From: Gnetum montanum
Lineage: Eukaryota > Streptophyta > Gnetopsida > Gnetales > Gnetaceae
DNA length: 64,000 nucleotides
Direction of reading: 5' to 3'
Assembly (NCBI GenBank): GCA_015680685.1
Contig: MNCI01034296.1
Coordinates: 107,887-171,886, forward strand
The notes below the pieces were generated by a model. That model saw only the letters and a list, made by a program, of their open reading frames with translations. It did no database searches and had not been told where the DNA came from. Every line of letters starts with the position of its first letter. Position 1 is the stretch's first letter. Both the position numbers and the translations under genes were made by a program. This document shows positions 33,284 to 45,274 of this stretch, piece by piece.

Positions 33284-35018
33284 CGTGGAGATGGAGAGAT
33301 CAAATTTCATCCGATTACCTATCACCCCTGTGTATGTACAAGTCACACACGCTATTTGAAGTGATTGCCTTCCACCCCTAGGAGGCCCAATATTTTAAGG
33401 GTTCTAATTCTAAGAGCTATTCTAACCATGCCTCGTCTTTATTTAATATGCTAAACTCATGAAAGAGATTCTGACATGGTGGTGCTGTCCTAATCATCGT
33501 AACATACCACCACTTCACGTTTGTTCCAATGGCATGTGTGCTTAATACTTTTGGATAACGGTGGATTGTGCACTGGACTGCATGATATCTCATTTAGTGT
33601 ATAAATAGTAATATGAAAGAAATCTGGGAAGGTGGATTGTGGGTCCGATTATGAAGTGCATGAAATGTGGATGCAATTCATGATAATGAAAAGCATCACA
33701 ACTTCTTTTCGGGGTCCGACACCCGAAAAGCATCTCCTTTGTGTACTGACGAACGATAACCTTGAATACCACCCCTTCCACCCGTTATGAGTTACTACTA
33801 GAATGATCTTATGTGATCGCACTAAATGATGAGCAATGGATATGTGGATGTCCCATGATCAATCATATGGTTTAGAGGCATATTTAAAGATCTTATTGTA
33901 ATATACGGTAAGCCAAGTTGTTGAATGGTAAGAGTAATTGAGGCAAATCAAAGATGAGTCTCTCTAATCAAATTCATATCAAGTCTTGGTGGGTTCATGT
34001 CATATGAGACGCATGATTGTAAAGTTGTTTTAATCCCTTATGACTAAAAATAGGAATATTCTAAACTCAAAGTTACACATGTGAATAAAATAAAGTCCTA
34101 AAGTACTCTAAGTTGATGAATGTCTACCTCATCAACCTTTCATGCTATTGGATTTATAAATTGATTGCTAAGTGACTAGGTTAACCAAGTACTAGGAAAA
34201 TTCTTAGGTACCTAAAACATACTTGTTTTAGTATAGAATCATACATATTTTAATCTATTTTTGATGATGTGTGAATAATTTCTTGGGAGCTTTTATTATT
34301 TTTCATACTAGATGTTATTTGCAATGATTTGATGCATTTATGAGGTGAAATTGTGCACTACTGTGTTATCATTAAAATGCATTGCTCTAAAGTTTATATA
34401 TTTCTTGAAATCAGGTTAGGACTTCAAATCAAGTAATCAAAATTTTTAGCAATTAATTAGAATGATGAAACTAGATGATAGACAAAAATAAAACTTAATT
34501 ATAATGTTTGATGAAAAGTTAGGATTTTGCAGTAAAGTATTTATGATTTGCAAACTCAAATTTTGATTTATGTAGAATTAGCTTTTGGGACTTATTCCAT
34601 TGATTCTAAATAGAACATAATATTTTATTTACATCTAAAACTTAAAGTAAATGTAGATGTAAGATGTAAAAGAAACCAACATAGAACACTATAAAATCAA
34701 AAATTAATGATAAAGAGAGATGTCCCCTAAGGTAACAATTTTAGTAAGTGAACAATGATGAAGAATTAATAAAAAAGAGACAATTTTGATGTTTGTTAGA
34801 TTGATGTTGAATTAATAATTGTGATTAATTACAATTGTTATTTGAGTATGGTTGATTCATGAATAATAGATTAAGATTTTTCTTATTTCTTGATATATAT
34901 GTTCATTTCATGTGATGTTATTAAATAGAATGAAGTTAGATGTAGCATAGATTCGATATTGAATGTCATGATGACCAATGTTAAGGATTTTTCCAAAAAA
35001 ATGATGTAAATTTGCTTC
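33284..35018. other. 5' flank of the TAR-like gene and intergenic DNA
   Basis: No ORF or repeat is recognised in these 1.7 kb. A TATA-like tattaaata on the minus strand near 33437-33445, about 155 bp before the gene's ATG, could belong to its promoter, but nothing else supports it. Composition becomes strongly AT-rich beyond 34200. Confidence 0.4.
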
Positions 35019-35850
35019 TGATGAGTTGTGATATCGGGGCCATGATATCGCATCCATGATATCAGGTCCACAATATCGGGGCCTTCCAAGCGATATCGGA
35101 CATCCGATGTCGGAACCTATCTCGTTGCTTATAAATAAGAGGCGGGCACACTTAGTTTTGGCAATTAGTCTTAGTCCCTTACCTGAACTCTTGCCTTTTT
35201 CCCTTTCTAGAGATAGAATTATTTTTGAGTGCCCATAGTAGGAGTCATAAAGTGAACGGATCTTTATTTGAGCATTGTGTATCTGAGCACACCTTGTGGC
35301 TGGAAATAAAGACGAACTTTGTGATAAAACTTGTAGCATTCAGAATAGCTTATTTAATGTTATTTACAAATGCTTTCCTTAGTTAATTAATGTTCTCTCT
35401 CTCTTACCTTGTCAACTCTCCCAAGTAAGCACACTTAGTACAACCACTTTGAGCATACGTGGAACACTTGGTAACCCAGTAATGATTAGCGTTTGGTAAT
35501 CCCAGTAGTGTTGCACTAGTTTAGGATGTGTACCGCAAGTGGGAATAGACGCTAGTGTTAGGATTAGTTAGAGCATAGTTGATTAGTTAAAAATAATTAG
35601 TTACTTAATTATTTCACTTCTCCCTTTTTAGCACTAGGACATAAAACATAAAAATATATAAAAATCATATACCTCAAGTTTACTTAACCATACAATCATG
35701 CTATACAAGTAAGCTTGGGAAGACAATGATTAACTAACCCATCCTTATTCTCTAAAGGTGCATAAGCACCTAGTCCTTGGAATTCAACCGGATCGTGCAT
35801 GGACACTCATATTCGTATGGTTGAGCATAGGGATACCTCGTCGCTCATCA
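35019..35850 (+). repeat. E5 5' LTR
   Basis: 832 bp. Six GATATC-type words (35028-35115), the most CpG-rich and best preserved of the set (gtgatatcgg, gcgatatcgg, ccgatgtcgg). TATAAATAAGAGGCGG starts near 35130, and aataaag is at 35306. Confidence 0.95.
35028..35115 (+). promoter_or_regulatory. GATATC word cluster in U3 (E5 5' LTR)
   Basis: Six words with the consensus (C/T)GATATCGG are spaced 13-20 bp apart and end about 15 bp before the TATA box. The partner 3' LTR has five, with CpG steps changed to TpG or CpA. Function is inferred from conservation of position across elements. Confidence 0.5.
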
Positions 35851-35851
35851 T

Positions 35852-35869
35852 TGGCGTCATAGCTAGGGA
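35852..35869 (+). other. E5 primer-binding site, tRNA-Asp type, decayed
   Basis: TGGCGTCATAGCTAGGGA aligns without gaps with the tRNA-Asp complement, with several substitutions. Confidence 0.75.
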
Positions 35870-35972
35870 CTTTGTTGTTTGTGCGCTAAATAGAACTAAG
35901 GAAATCTTCCCATCATTGGAATGAACCCTTAGGGTTGGTTATTTTAAAATTATTAGAAAAGAGAAGAGAAAA

Positions 35973-38510
35973 ATGTCGCACACTGAAGAATTAATCATAT
36001 GTCCTTCTTCTTACGAGAGTGTTTCATCACCTAGGTCTGACACAATGAACAATCGGAGGCATAGTACACATGATGACCCGCCAGTGCCCCAACAGTTTCA
36101 TGTGGTATACGTTCATCCTGATGAGTATATACCAAACTTTACCTTTATCCTTCACCAGGATGAACAACTACATTGGTGTGATTTAGAAGGTAACATAGTG
36201 TTACCTCCTGATCATTCAGTCCCAAGCATGCTTCTTCGTGCTCCCACATGAATTGGTATGCAACACTTACAGGCAAAGTACGTTGCGCATGAACACGACT
36301 TGAGAGAGTATCAGCCCATGGAGGCACAATGTCAAAGGGACTTACAACATGAGAGACATCATAAATCTATGAAGGGGAAGTGGTCGCTAGATGTCCCATA
36401 TGTCATAGGTGAAAATGGGGGTGGTGAACCTATCTCAGGAGGTCTTCCACATAATGATGTTTCTCCCATTGACTTCAATCAAGGGGTTGTGTATCAGAAT
36501 CTTCACTCAACTATCCATAACCCAGATTCTAGTATTGACAGACATAAAGGGTCCAAAAAAGGAACACGAACACATGACAAAGATGGACATTCTAATTGTA
36601 ACCACAATCGAGGTTGCAACCATTGAAGAGAAGGAAGCAGGCACCATCATGGTGATGATCCTCCTCCCTCTTCACCTACATCATCTCCTTCCCCCTCTCC
36701 TTCAAGATTGAAATGCAGTCGCAAAGGGAAAGACCCTGAGGATAATGGTAGGTGAAACAGGAATAATAGACAAAACAGTCAAGAAAGGGGACAAGGGCAT
36801 TCTAGAGAAACACACCGCGAAAGGAGGGAGAGTAGGGAACAACATAAGCATCATAGATGTCATAGAGAATATGATCACGATGAACCCCTACTTGCTACCT
36901 CAAGTATGCTAGATATAATTGAGGTTGCTAGAATCACAAAAAGGCATCAAAAAGATAGCGGGATCAAAAGATTGGACATGAACAATATCCCATGATTTGA
37001 AGGAGGATACAACACTGATCCTAAAAATCATTTGCAACCATTTCACGATGCATGCACCTTGCAAAACATAGAAAATAAGTGGCAAAAAATCAAGTTGTTT
37101 CCATGGACATTGATCAAGGAAGCGGAAAGCTAGTACCAGTCCTTAGAACTAGAGTCCATTTGCTGATGGAGTACCATGTTAGAACTATTCAATGATAAGT
37201 ATCAAATATACTCCCAAGTGTCCAACCTGCGAAAGCAAATCCAAGGATGGAAACAAGGAGGACATGAACCCTTGGATGCTACCATGGGCTGATACTATGC
37301 ATTGTTACATCTTTTCCCAGGCCATGGTTACTCATAGAGGTAACAACTACGCCATCTCGTAGATGGGCTTAGGCATGAAATACGAAGAACCCTTGGGACT
37401 TATGTCCATGGAAGGCTATCTGAGCTTAGGGCCCATCAAGTACAAAGATTTTTGGAGCAAGTTGCTAAAGAGGAAGGTGAGTTAAGGAAAAGAGAGAGTG
37501 CGGAAGAATATAACAAAGATCCTTCCCTCCTAAAGAAGGGAGTTAGATTTTGTGAGGATGAAGAAGAGTCACCACTCAAAGAGATGGTGAATAAGAAAAC
37601 TTTGCCCATTCAGAAATTTGCATCAAAAGTATCGACAAAGGTAGATCAAATGTGGGTCTCCCTAGATAATAAATTTCAAACTGTTCTTAAAATATTAGAG
37701 GAGTCTAGGGAATAGAGTAGTGATCGAGAAAGGAGAAAAAAGAGAGAAGCTAAATATGCACATAACAAAGGTAAGGGTAAAGTGGCCATCATCGAAGAGG
37801 TTGTGGATTTAGATACAAACAAAGATGGTGGATGTGAGATATGCCAATATGACCATCCTAAGGGATGTTGTCCTATAATATCACATTTGCAGGAGTCTGG
37901 GGTGTATGCACTCAACTCATGATTAAACAGAAGGCAAACACCTGGAAGGTTACCTTATCCTCAAGATAACCCAAGGCAGTTCCACCAACCCTTGACGTAT
38001 TATCCAAGTGGACCTCCACCACAACCAAATTTGCAATATTAACAATGGCAACACCCATAATCGTGGGGAATGCCACCACCACGTCAACAGTACCCTTATC
38101 GTCAGCTTGACCTGTATGGATACTACATGCAACAACCGATCTCTCCACGTGACTCTACTAGTCACGTCACTCCTTAGCCTTATTACCAAGCCCAAGAGTA
38201 CTATAGAACTGCTTCTCCTATGGGTGATGTTTCACAAACATACTGTCCTTCTCATCCGACTACATTTCTTCCACCCTTAGCTCCATTACCACCTACTCCA
38301 ACTATGTAGGGTAAGCTCCCTGCCTAGCCGCAACAACGTAACGCTACAAGGGTTGTTAATCATCAATCTATTGTTGGTTCAGAAAACCACACAAAGAAGA
38401 GACCTTTCTTTATAACCAACAATCCAACTTAGTCCTTACAACCACAAGCAGCTAATCCTCCAAATGCCTCACCATCATTCAAATCTTTGGAACTCCCTTC
38501 AAATCAAAAA
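35973..38510 (+). pseudogene. E5 gag, degenerate
   Basis: The start ATG at 35973 gives MSHTEELIICPSSYESVSS and an open stretch to 36251 with QFHVVYVHPDEYIPNFTF. Further parts are 36258-36626, the core around 36990-37440 with stops, and 37452-37715. A region near 37810-37880 reads C-E-I-C-Q-Y-D-H-P-K-G-C-C, the compact zinc knuckle. The Pro/His-rich tail extends to about 38330 and then the VMLTHAI block before protease. A TAG at 37713 and several others interrupt it. Confidence 0.87.
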
Positions 38511-41500
38511 TCACACCCAACACATATGGTCATGTTGACTCATGCTATCATCGATTGGATTAAAGCTAGCCACCTTCCTAGGAAATTTTTTGATCTCTAC
38601 AAATCGTTGGGAATGAACCGTGCAAAGATCTTTTGGATTTAGGTTCTGGTGTCAAATTAATCTCTAAAGAAATGTATAAAGCCTGGAACCTGCCTCCACT
38701 GAAAAAGAGAAACATACGTTTAGAGTTGGCCAACTAGTCCATCACTGTCCCATTAGGACTAGTAGAGGACATCGTCACCACTATTTGTGGGTGGTCGTAT
38801 CTAGTCGACTTCCTAGTGATTCAAGTTAACAATGAAAAGGGGGACTTCCCAATCATAATGGGAAGAGCATGGTTAAGCACAATTGACGTACACCTAGGAA
38901 TACGTGATCTTTCCCTAGAAATATCAAAGAAAAACATGTTTGGAAAGATCGAGAAGAAGAAATTTCCATGCATCGCATACAGTGACACAGGGTGTAATTG
39001 TGTGCAAAAGTCCTGGTTTGTACAACGTTTAACATTGCCTGCATGCAACTAGTGTGCACAAGTAACCAACATACAAAGATGCCTATATGTAGTAGCCATA
39101 AGACAGGAAGACACCCAGTGACTAATAGCTGACCAAGAGAGCAATTCAACTATATGCATGGAACCAACTAAGGGTTTGACTTGCACTTACATTGATAGCA
39201 TAGATACATTAGAGAAAGTCCATCACCACCTTCCACATCTCGACATTGAAAGTATCAACTGGGAAAAGTTGGAAATCCCTGACAACTTTAAGCAACAACC
39301 CCTTGAGTTAAAACCATTGCCCACCGGTATAGAGTATACATTTCTCAAAAATAAAAAACCGGTAATTATTAATGCTAAGCTCGCTCCTCAACAAAAAGAG
39401 AGACTGCTGGAAATGGTAAAAGAATGGTCGAAAGCCTTTGCTTGGTCATATCCCATATTATCTAGAATAGAACCTAGGATATGCCAGCATAGAATTTACA
39501 TTGACCCCTCCATGAAGCCTTGACAACAACTGCAGAGGCGATTGAACCCAAAGCTAAAGCAAGTGTTTAAAGAAGAAATTGAACAACTTCTAAAAGCTGG
39601 GTTCATTTACCCTATTTCTGATAGTGAATGGGTTAATCCCTTAGTCATTGTGCCCAAAAAGGAAAGTAAATAGAGGATGTGTATAGACTTTAGGCTACTG
39701 AACATGGCAACATTCAAAGACCACTTTCCATTGCCATTCATCAACCAAGTCTTAGACACCATTGTAGGGCATTGCTACTACAGTTTTTTGGATGGGTACA
39801 GTGGATACAACCAAATCCAAATAGCACTAAAGGACCAAGCAAAGACTACGTTTACAAGTTCTTGGGGGACATTCGCATACAAACATATGTCGTTTGGCTT
39901 GTGCAATGACCCTGCAACATTTCAACATTTAGTTCTAAGTATCTTTCAATAGCAAATAGGGAATGGTGTGGAGGTCTTCACAGATGATTTCTCCACCTAT
40001 GGAGTAGACTTCGATCAAGCATTGGACCGATTAGAGCAAGTACTAAAACGATGTGTTGAAACCAATTTAAGGTTGAACTGGCAAAAAATCCATTTAATGG
40101 TCCAAGAAGGCATAGTATTAGGGCATAAGATTTCACAAATAAGGATAGAGGTAGACCTCGAAAAGGTCAAAGTCATCCAAGGAATCATGCGTCAACCTGA
40201 AACTGTAAAAGACATCTGATCATGCCTTGGACACACTACTATGATAGAAGATTCATTGAGAACTTTTCAAAGGTTGCAAAACCATTGGTTGAATTAATGA
40301 AAAAGGAAATACCTTTTGAATGGAACAGAGAATGTGAGTTAGCTTTTCAAACTTTGAAATAACAGCTTGTAGAAACACCTATTTTACAAGCTCTTGACTG
40401 GTCCAGACCATTTCACATAATGACTGACACATCCAACTATGCTTTAGGAGCCACACTTACATAGTTAGATGACCAGAAATAACCTTACTACATTCACTGT
40501 GTGAGTCAAAGTATTGCTAGTACACAACTCAACTACACCACAATGGAGAAATAATTAATGGCTGTAGTGTTTGCACTAGAAAAATTTAGACACTATGTAT
40601 TGGGCTATAAGGTCTTTGTACACATGGATCATAGCGCAATACGGTTCCTAATGAATAAACCAATGGTGAGCCCTCACATCATATGATGGCTCGTGATCGT
40701 ACAAGAGTTCAATCTTACAATGATTGATTGTAAAGGCACTGAGAACATTGTTGCTAATCATTTATCTCAGTTACGATGGGAGAACAAAGAGGATGAATAT
40801 ATGCTTTCTGATCACTTTCCTGATGAATTCCTCTTTGCAGGTGTAGTATATAATCAATCAACCATGGAGACAAATTGGTATAGTAGCATTCTTGCCTATC
40901 TCCTTACAGAAGACACACCACAAGAGTTAGACATGAAAAAGAAATAGCAGTTGCTACACTGAGCCAAGTATTTCATGAAAATCAATGGGCACCTCTATAA
41001 AGTATGTCTCAATGGCTTGGTTCGATGGTGTGTTCTCGATATAGATCAATTACAGGTTCTCCAAGATGCTCATGAGGGCCCTTGTGGGGGTCATTATGCT
41101 AGGAGACGAACAGTCATTAAAATCTTACTTGTAGGATATTATTGGCCTACATTGTTTCAGGATGCTCATCATTTTTTCCAATCTTGTGAGCGCTGCCAAC
41201 GTGATGGGGGAATGACTGCTAAGATGGAGGGTCCACACTAATGGATTCAACCTTTAGAACACTACGACATATGGAGAATTGATTTTATGGAGCCTATTAC
41301 ACAAATTTCCAATGGAAAAGCCTACATTGTTGTTGCTATTGTCTATTTCACAAAGTGGGTAGAAGCAGTTATTGTTATGGAGTATACATCATCTACTGCT
41401 GCATGATTTTTTCAACAGCAAATTATAAACAGGTTGGGTGTGACTCATGCACTTATTTCTAACAATGGTACACACTTTACAAGTGCAACTTTCTGAAAAT

Positions 41501-42120
41501 TGATGTAATGCTTGGGAGTCAAGCATAAACTGGCTACACCATATCATCCTCAAGCGAACGGTCAAGCCAAAGTCACCAATAGGAAGATTACCAAAATATT
41601 GACATGAACCATTAGCAAATATAGGTGAGACTGGAGCACCAAATTGAATGATTCTCTTTGGGCATAGCGCTCCACATGGAAACTCCCTATAGGCTACTCT
41701 CCCTATGAGTTAGTGTACAGTAAAATTGCAATGCTTCCTATTCAAGTTGAGCTCCATACACTATTTATGGCATGTGATCTCAACCTTGATCTTAATCTAG
41801 CACAGAAAGAATAGTTGGTGAACCTTAACTTGCTAGATGAAAATCAATTAGCCATCCTATCATCTAATGAACTGCACAAGGCCTTTAACAAACAACGTCA
41901 TGACCTAAGAATTAGGAAAGTTAAATATCAACCAAGAGATAAGGTTCTCTATTGGAATCCCACACAAGTACCACAACGAACTAAATTTCAAATGCTGTGG
42001 GAAGGACCTTATATTATTTATGAAACTTTTCCTTTAGGGGCCATGATGATTTACAAACTTGAGAGCCCGAATAAGAAATTTTTTATCAACATCCAACAAA
42101 CCAAACCTTTCCATGAGCCT
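38511..42120 (+). pseudogene. E5 pol: protease, RT, RNase H, integrase, degenerate
   Basis: The protease site is read as LLDLGSG near 38630, with the second motif FPIIMGRAWLSTIDVHLG near 38840. An open linker lies at 39158-39523. RT has KAGFIYPISDSEWV near 39590, DFRLLNMATFKDHFPLP near 39690, FLDGYSGYNQIQ near 39790 and the box F-T-D-D-F-S near 39976. RNase H has TDTS near 40424. The integrase zinc finger is intact (HEGPCGGHYARR ... SCERCQRDGG, 41069-41215). The core reads DIWRIDFMEP near 41268, then ISNNGTHF near 41456 where D is replaced by N, and NGQAKVTN near 41557 where the catalytic E is K. The GPYI module is near 42006. Confidence 0.92.
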
Positions 42121-44085
42121 AGAACAATCAGTACCAATACTTCCTTTGTTGGTGGACAACCCTGCTCATTATTTTGGATCTCCTCCTTCCAACTTAGTTG
42201 TGGGGGAGATGGCCACCAATGCTAACCATTCTAAGCCTCACATCTTTTTGTATTTTTGTTTTACACATCTTTTCAATTTTACTTATTTTTATTTTTGTTT
42301 TACACCATCATTCACATGTTTACTATTTCTTTGTTTGATTTACTTTCATTCGTCATATAATAAGTGCTCTTGATGGTGGGTTGGACTATAATGATGTTGA
42401 TTGCAAATGTTTGGATTTTACCTTTGACTTTCAATGTTGATACTAAGATATGGTTCTTTTGATAAAACAGACAATGAATCCACGTCATCCATTCATCCAT
42501 TCATTCAACTCTATGGTCTCCCTTGGCTTTGGAACTATACTATCCCTTTTTCTAAATGAAATTATTAATGAATTGGTGGCTCAATGGTTGAAAAGGGTAT
42601 GACTTCAAGGGGATTTGACGCACTTGTGCTGGCTATTCTCCTGGGTACTTGGATGCTTTTCATGGGTTTTCTGCCATTCCGATATTGACCAAACATCAGG
42701 AAGTTGAATGAATCAAATAAGTCTTTGCATGGTGTGGTTCTCACGTCAACAAGAAAAAAATTGGTGGGAATTCAAAGCACACCCCTTGGAAATAATAAAG
42801 AAATATGGGCTACAAACATTGGTTATGGCACTGGAAAGACATGTTACCCATGCCTGAAGGTTTCCTCTAACTAAGGCCCTTTCCCACTTCCTGTTCCTAT
42901 ATCTTTCTCTTCTTGGAATGGTGGTGACTCTATGGATGCATTCTTGTTGCTTCAAGAGGATGGATCAGTCAAATGTGTTGATGTGAGATCACTAGATGTG
43001 GTTGGTTTGAATCTGGATTTGGAATGAATTCTATTTAGTCATTGTAACCATGTATAAACAAGGGACTTTATACAACCTTGCTCTTGGGATTCCATTCCAT
43101 TTTCTCTTCTCCTTTCATATTTCTTCCCATATTCCACCTCATTGCCAGTTTTATGATTAGTCTATATCTTGGTTAATGAATTGTTATTCTTTGGTAAACT
43201 CTTCTGGGTCAGTTATTCACCATTGTTTCCATATGTCATTCCTAGAGTCTACGAACTCTTTGGTTTGTGGGTATGTCAGGGCATAAAAGGCATGAGCTTA
43301 CTTTGGGGAGGACCCATTGCCATTCCTTTATGGTGAAATTGTCAAGTTCTTTCCCTTAAACATTCTTTGTAATCAACCATTTCTCATTTCATCCCCATCC
43401 ATGACATCCATTTTATTGGCTTCACCGTTGTTATTTCTCTTATCTTTCTTGTTCATTCAGTTTTCCACCTTATTGCTACCGGAGGTTCACTCTTAGTTAT
43501 GGGGGCCCTGTCACAAATTTTTCCATTCTATTACCTATCTCACCCATACACCTTGGGCAATTATCAGTTAAAAACCTCTAACCCAGTATCTGCCATACCC
43601 ATAACCTAGCCAAGGTACTTCATATCAGGGCAAGGTATTAACTACATTGTATCTTATCTATCCTTGCTAATTCATGACTATGTTGTGTGTGCAGATGGTG
43701 ACCATACGAATAATGGACTAGGATAGGAGGAAGCACTCGGGATGGACTGGAGCAGTAGTAGTTATGCAAGGAACATGCTTCATCATGTGGCTATGGATAA
43801 GCAACAGAGTGCACATTTCTGACATCAGCAGTAATGCACCTCATTCTCTTTTCTCTCTCTCTTTCTCTTTAAGCTATCAGATGAGGAACTGGATGCCATC
43901 TATGTATAGTGTTCATGATAATGGTTATGAACACCAATGTTGTAATATGTTTGTCGATTTGTTCACCGGGCACTTTGAGTCTGTCACCCCATGTCACCGT
44001 CAATTGTCATTCAGTCAATAATCCCATACCTTCCCAATATTTTGTAAGGAACTTGAGGATGAGTTTTCATTCAGTCATGGGTGTA
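42121..44085 (+). other. E5 3' non-coding region
   Basis: Colinear with E4: T-rich start, gggaattcaaagcacacccctt (42769), gaggacccattgccat (43308), a GGTTCACTCTTAGTTATGGG word (43480) and the acceptor-like gttgtgtgtgcag ending at 43694. Then comes the ORF trace, including an open stretch 43764-44021 with MQGTCF and LFSLSFSLS. The polypurine tract is at the end. Confidence 0.65.
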
Positions 44086-44910
44086 TGATGAGCTACGATA
44101 TCAGAGCCACGATATCGCATCTGCGATATTGGGGCCTTCCAAGCGATATCAAACATCTGATGTTGGAACCTAGCTCATTGCCTATAAATAAGAGGCAAGC
44201 ACACTTGGTTTTGGCAATTAGTCTTAGTCCCTTACCCTAACTCTTTCCTTTTTCCCATTCCAGAGATAGAATTATTTCTAAGTGCCTGCAGTAGGAGTCA
44301 TAAAGTGAACGGATCTTTATTCGAGCATTGTGTACCTGAGCACACCTTGTGGCCAGAAATAAAGATGAACTTTGTGATAAACCTTTCAGCATTCAGAATA
44401 GCTTATTTAATGTTATTTATAGTTATTTAATGCTTTCCTTAGTTAATTAATGTTCTCTCTCTCTCCCCTTGCCAACTCTCCCAAGTAAGCACACTCAATA
44501 CGACCACTTCGAGCATACATGGAACACTGGGTAACCCAGTAATGATTAGCATTTGGTAGTCCTAGTAGTGTTGTACTGGTTCAGGATGTGTATGGCAAGT
44601 GGGAACAGATGCTGGTGTTAGGATTAGTTAGAGCATAGTTAATTAGTTAAATATAATTACTTACTTAATTATTTCACTTCTCCCTTTTTAGCACTAGAAC
44701 ATAAAACATAAAAATATATAAACATCATATACCTCAAGTTTACTTAACCATACAATCATGCTATACAAGTAAGCTTGGGAAGACAACAATTAACTAACCT
44801 GTCCTTGTTTTGTAAATGTGCATAAGCACTTAGTCCTTGGAATTCAATCGGATTGTGCATGGATGCTCGTATTCATATGGTTGAGCATAGGGATACCTTA
44901 CTGCTCATTA
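44086..44910 (+). repeat. E5 3' LTR
   Basis: 825 bp, paired with 35019-35850. Five GATATC-type words (44095-44170), then tataaataagaggc. It ends CTCATTA directly before the second GCTTC. Confidence 0.95.
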
Positions 44911-44915
44911 GCTTC

Positions 44916-45274
44916 TAATCTCAATAATTTGATAAGTGCCTTCAATCCTCTAGGTCATTCATGTATGTTCTACTCTCACTATGCTTCTAAAAATATCTTA
45001 ACATTTTTACATTGTTAAGATTATGAGGCTTGTAGTGCATTAAAGAAATTTGAAATATTGAATAGGTATAAAGCTTTAAGATTGAAATTATAATTTTTTT
45101 ATTTGATGGATTTTACTTTTTGTCCTTTCTTTTATATATTTTTATTTTTTGTATTTTTCCTTTTGTTTTTTTCTTAGATATTAAGTAAGGCATGATACTC
45201 AACTCCAATCTAGTAAGCATTAAGCAAATCTACCTTGTAAAGTAATGATTAAAGATCTTCGAGACTAAGAAGAT
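44916..45274. other. spacer, nothing recognised
   Basis: AT-rich non-coding DNA with a T-rich tract at 45090-45180. Confidence 0.5.

Larger units (their letters stand above)
35019..44910 (+). mobile_element. E5: full-length Ty3/gypsy (Athila/Tat-like) retrotransposon, 9.9 kb
   Basis: LTRs at 35019-35850 and 44086-44910 start TGATGAG. The 5' LTR ends CTCATCA and the 3' one CTCATTA. A perfect GCTTC duplication flanks them (35014-35018 and 44911-44915). Gag, protease, RT, RNase H and integrase follow in that order, colinear with E4, then a 2-kb 3' non-coding region and a polypurine tract (agtcatgggtgta, 44073-44085). Integrase has lost two catalytic residues, so this copy is inactive. Confidence 0.96.
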
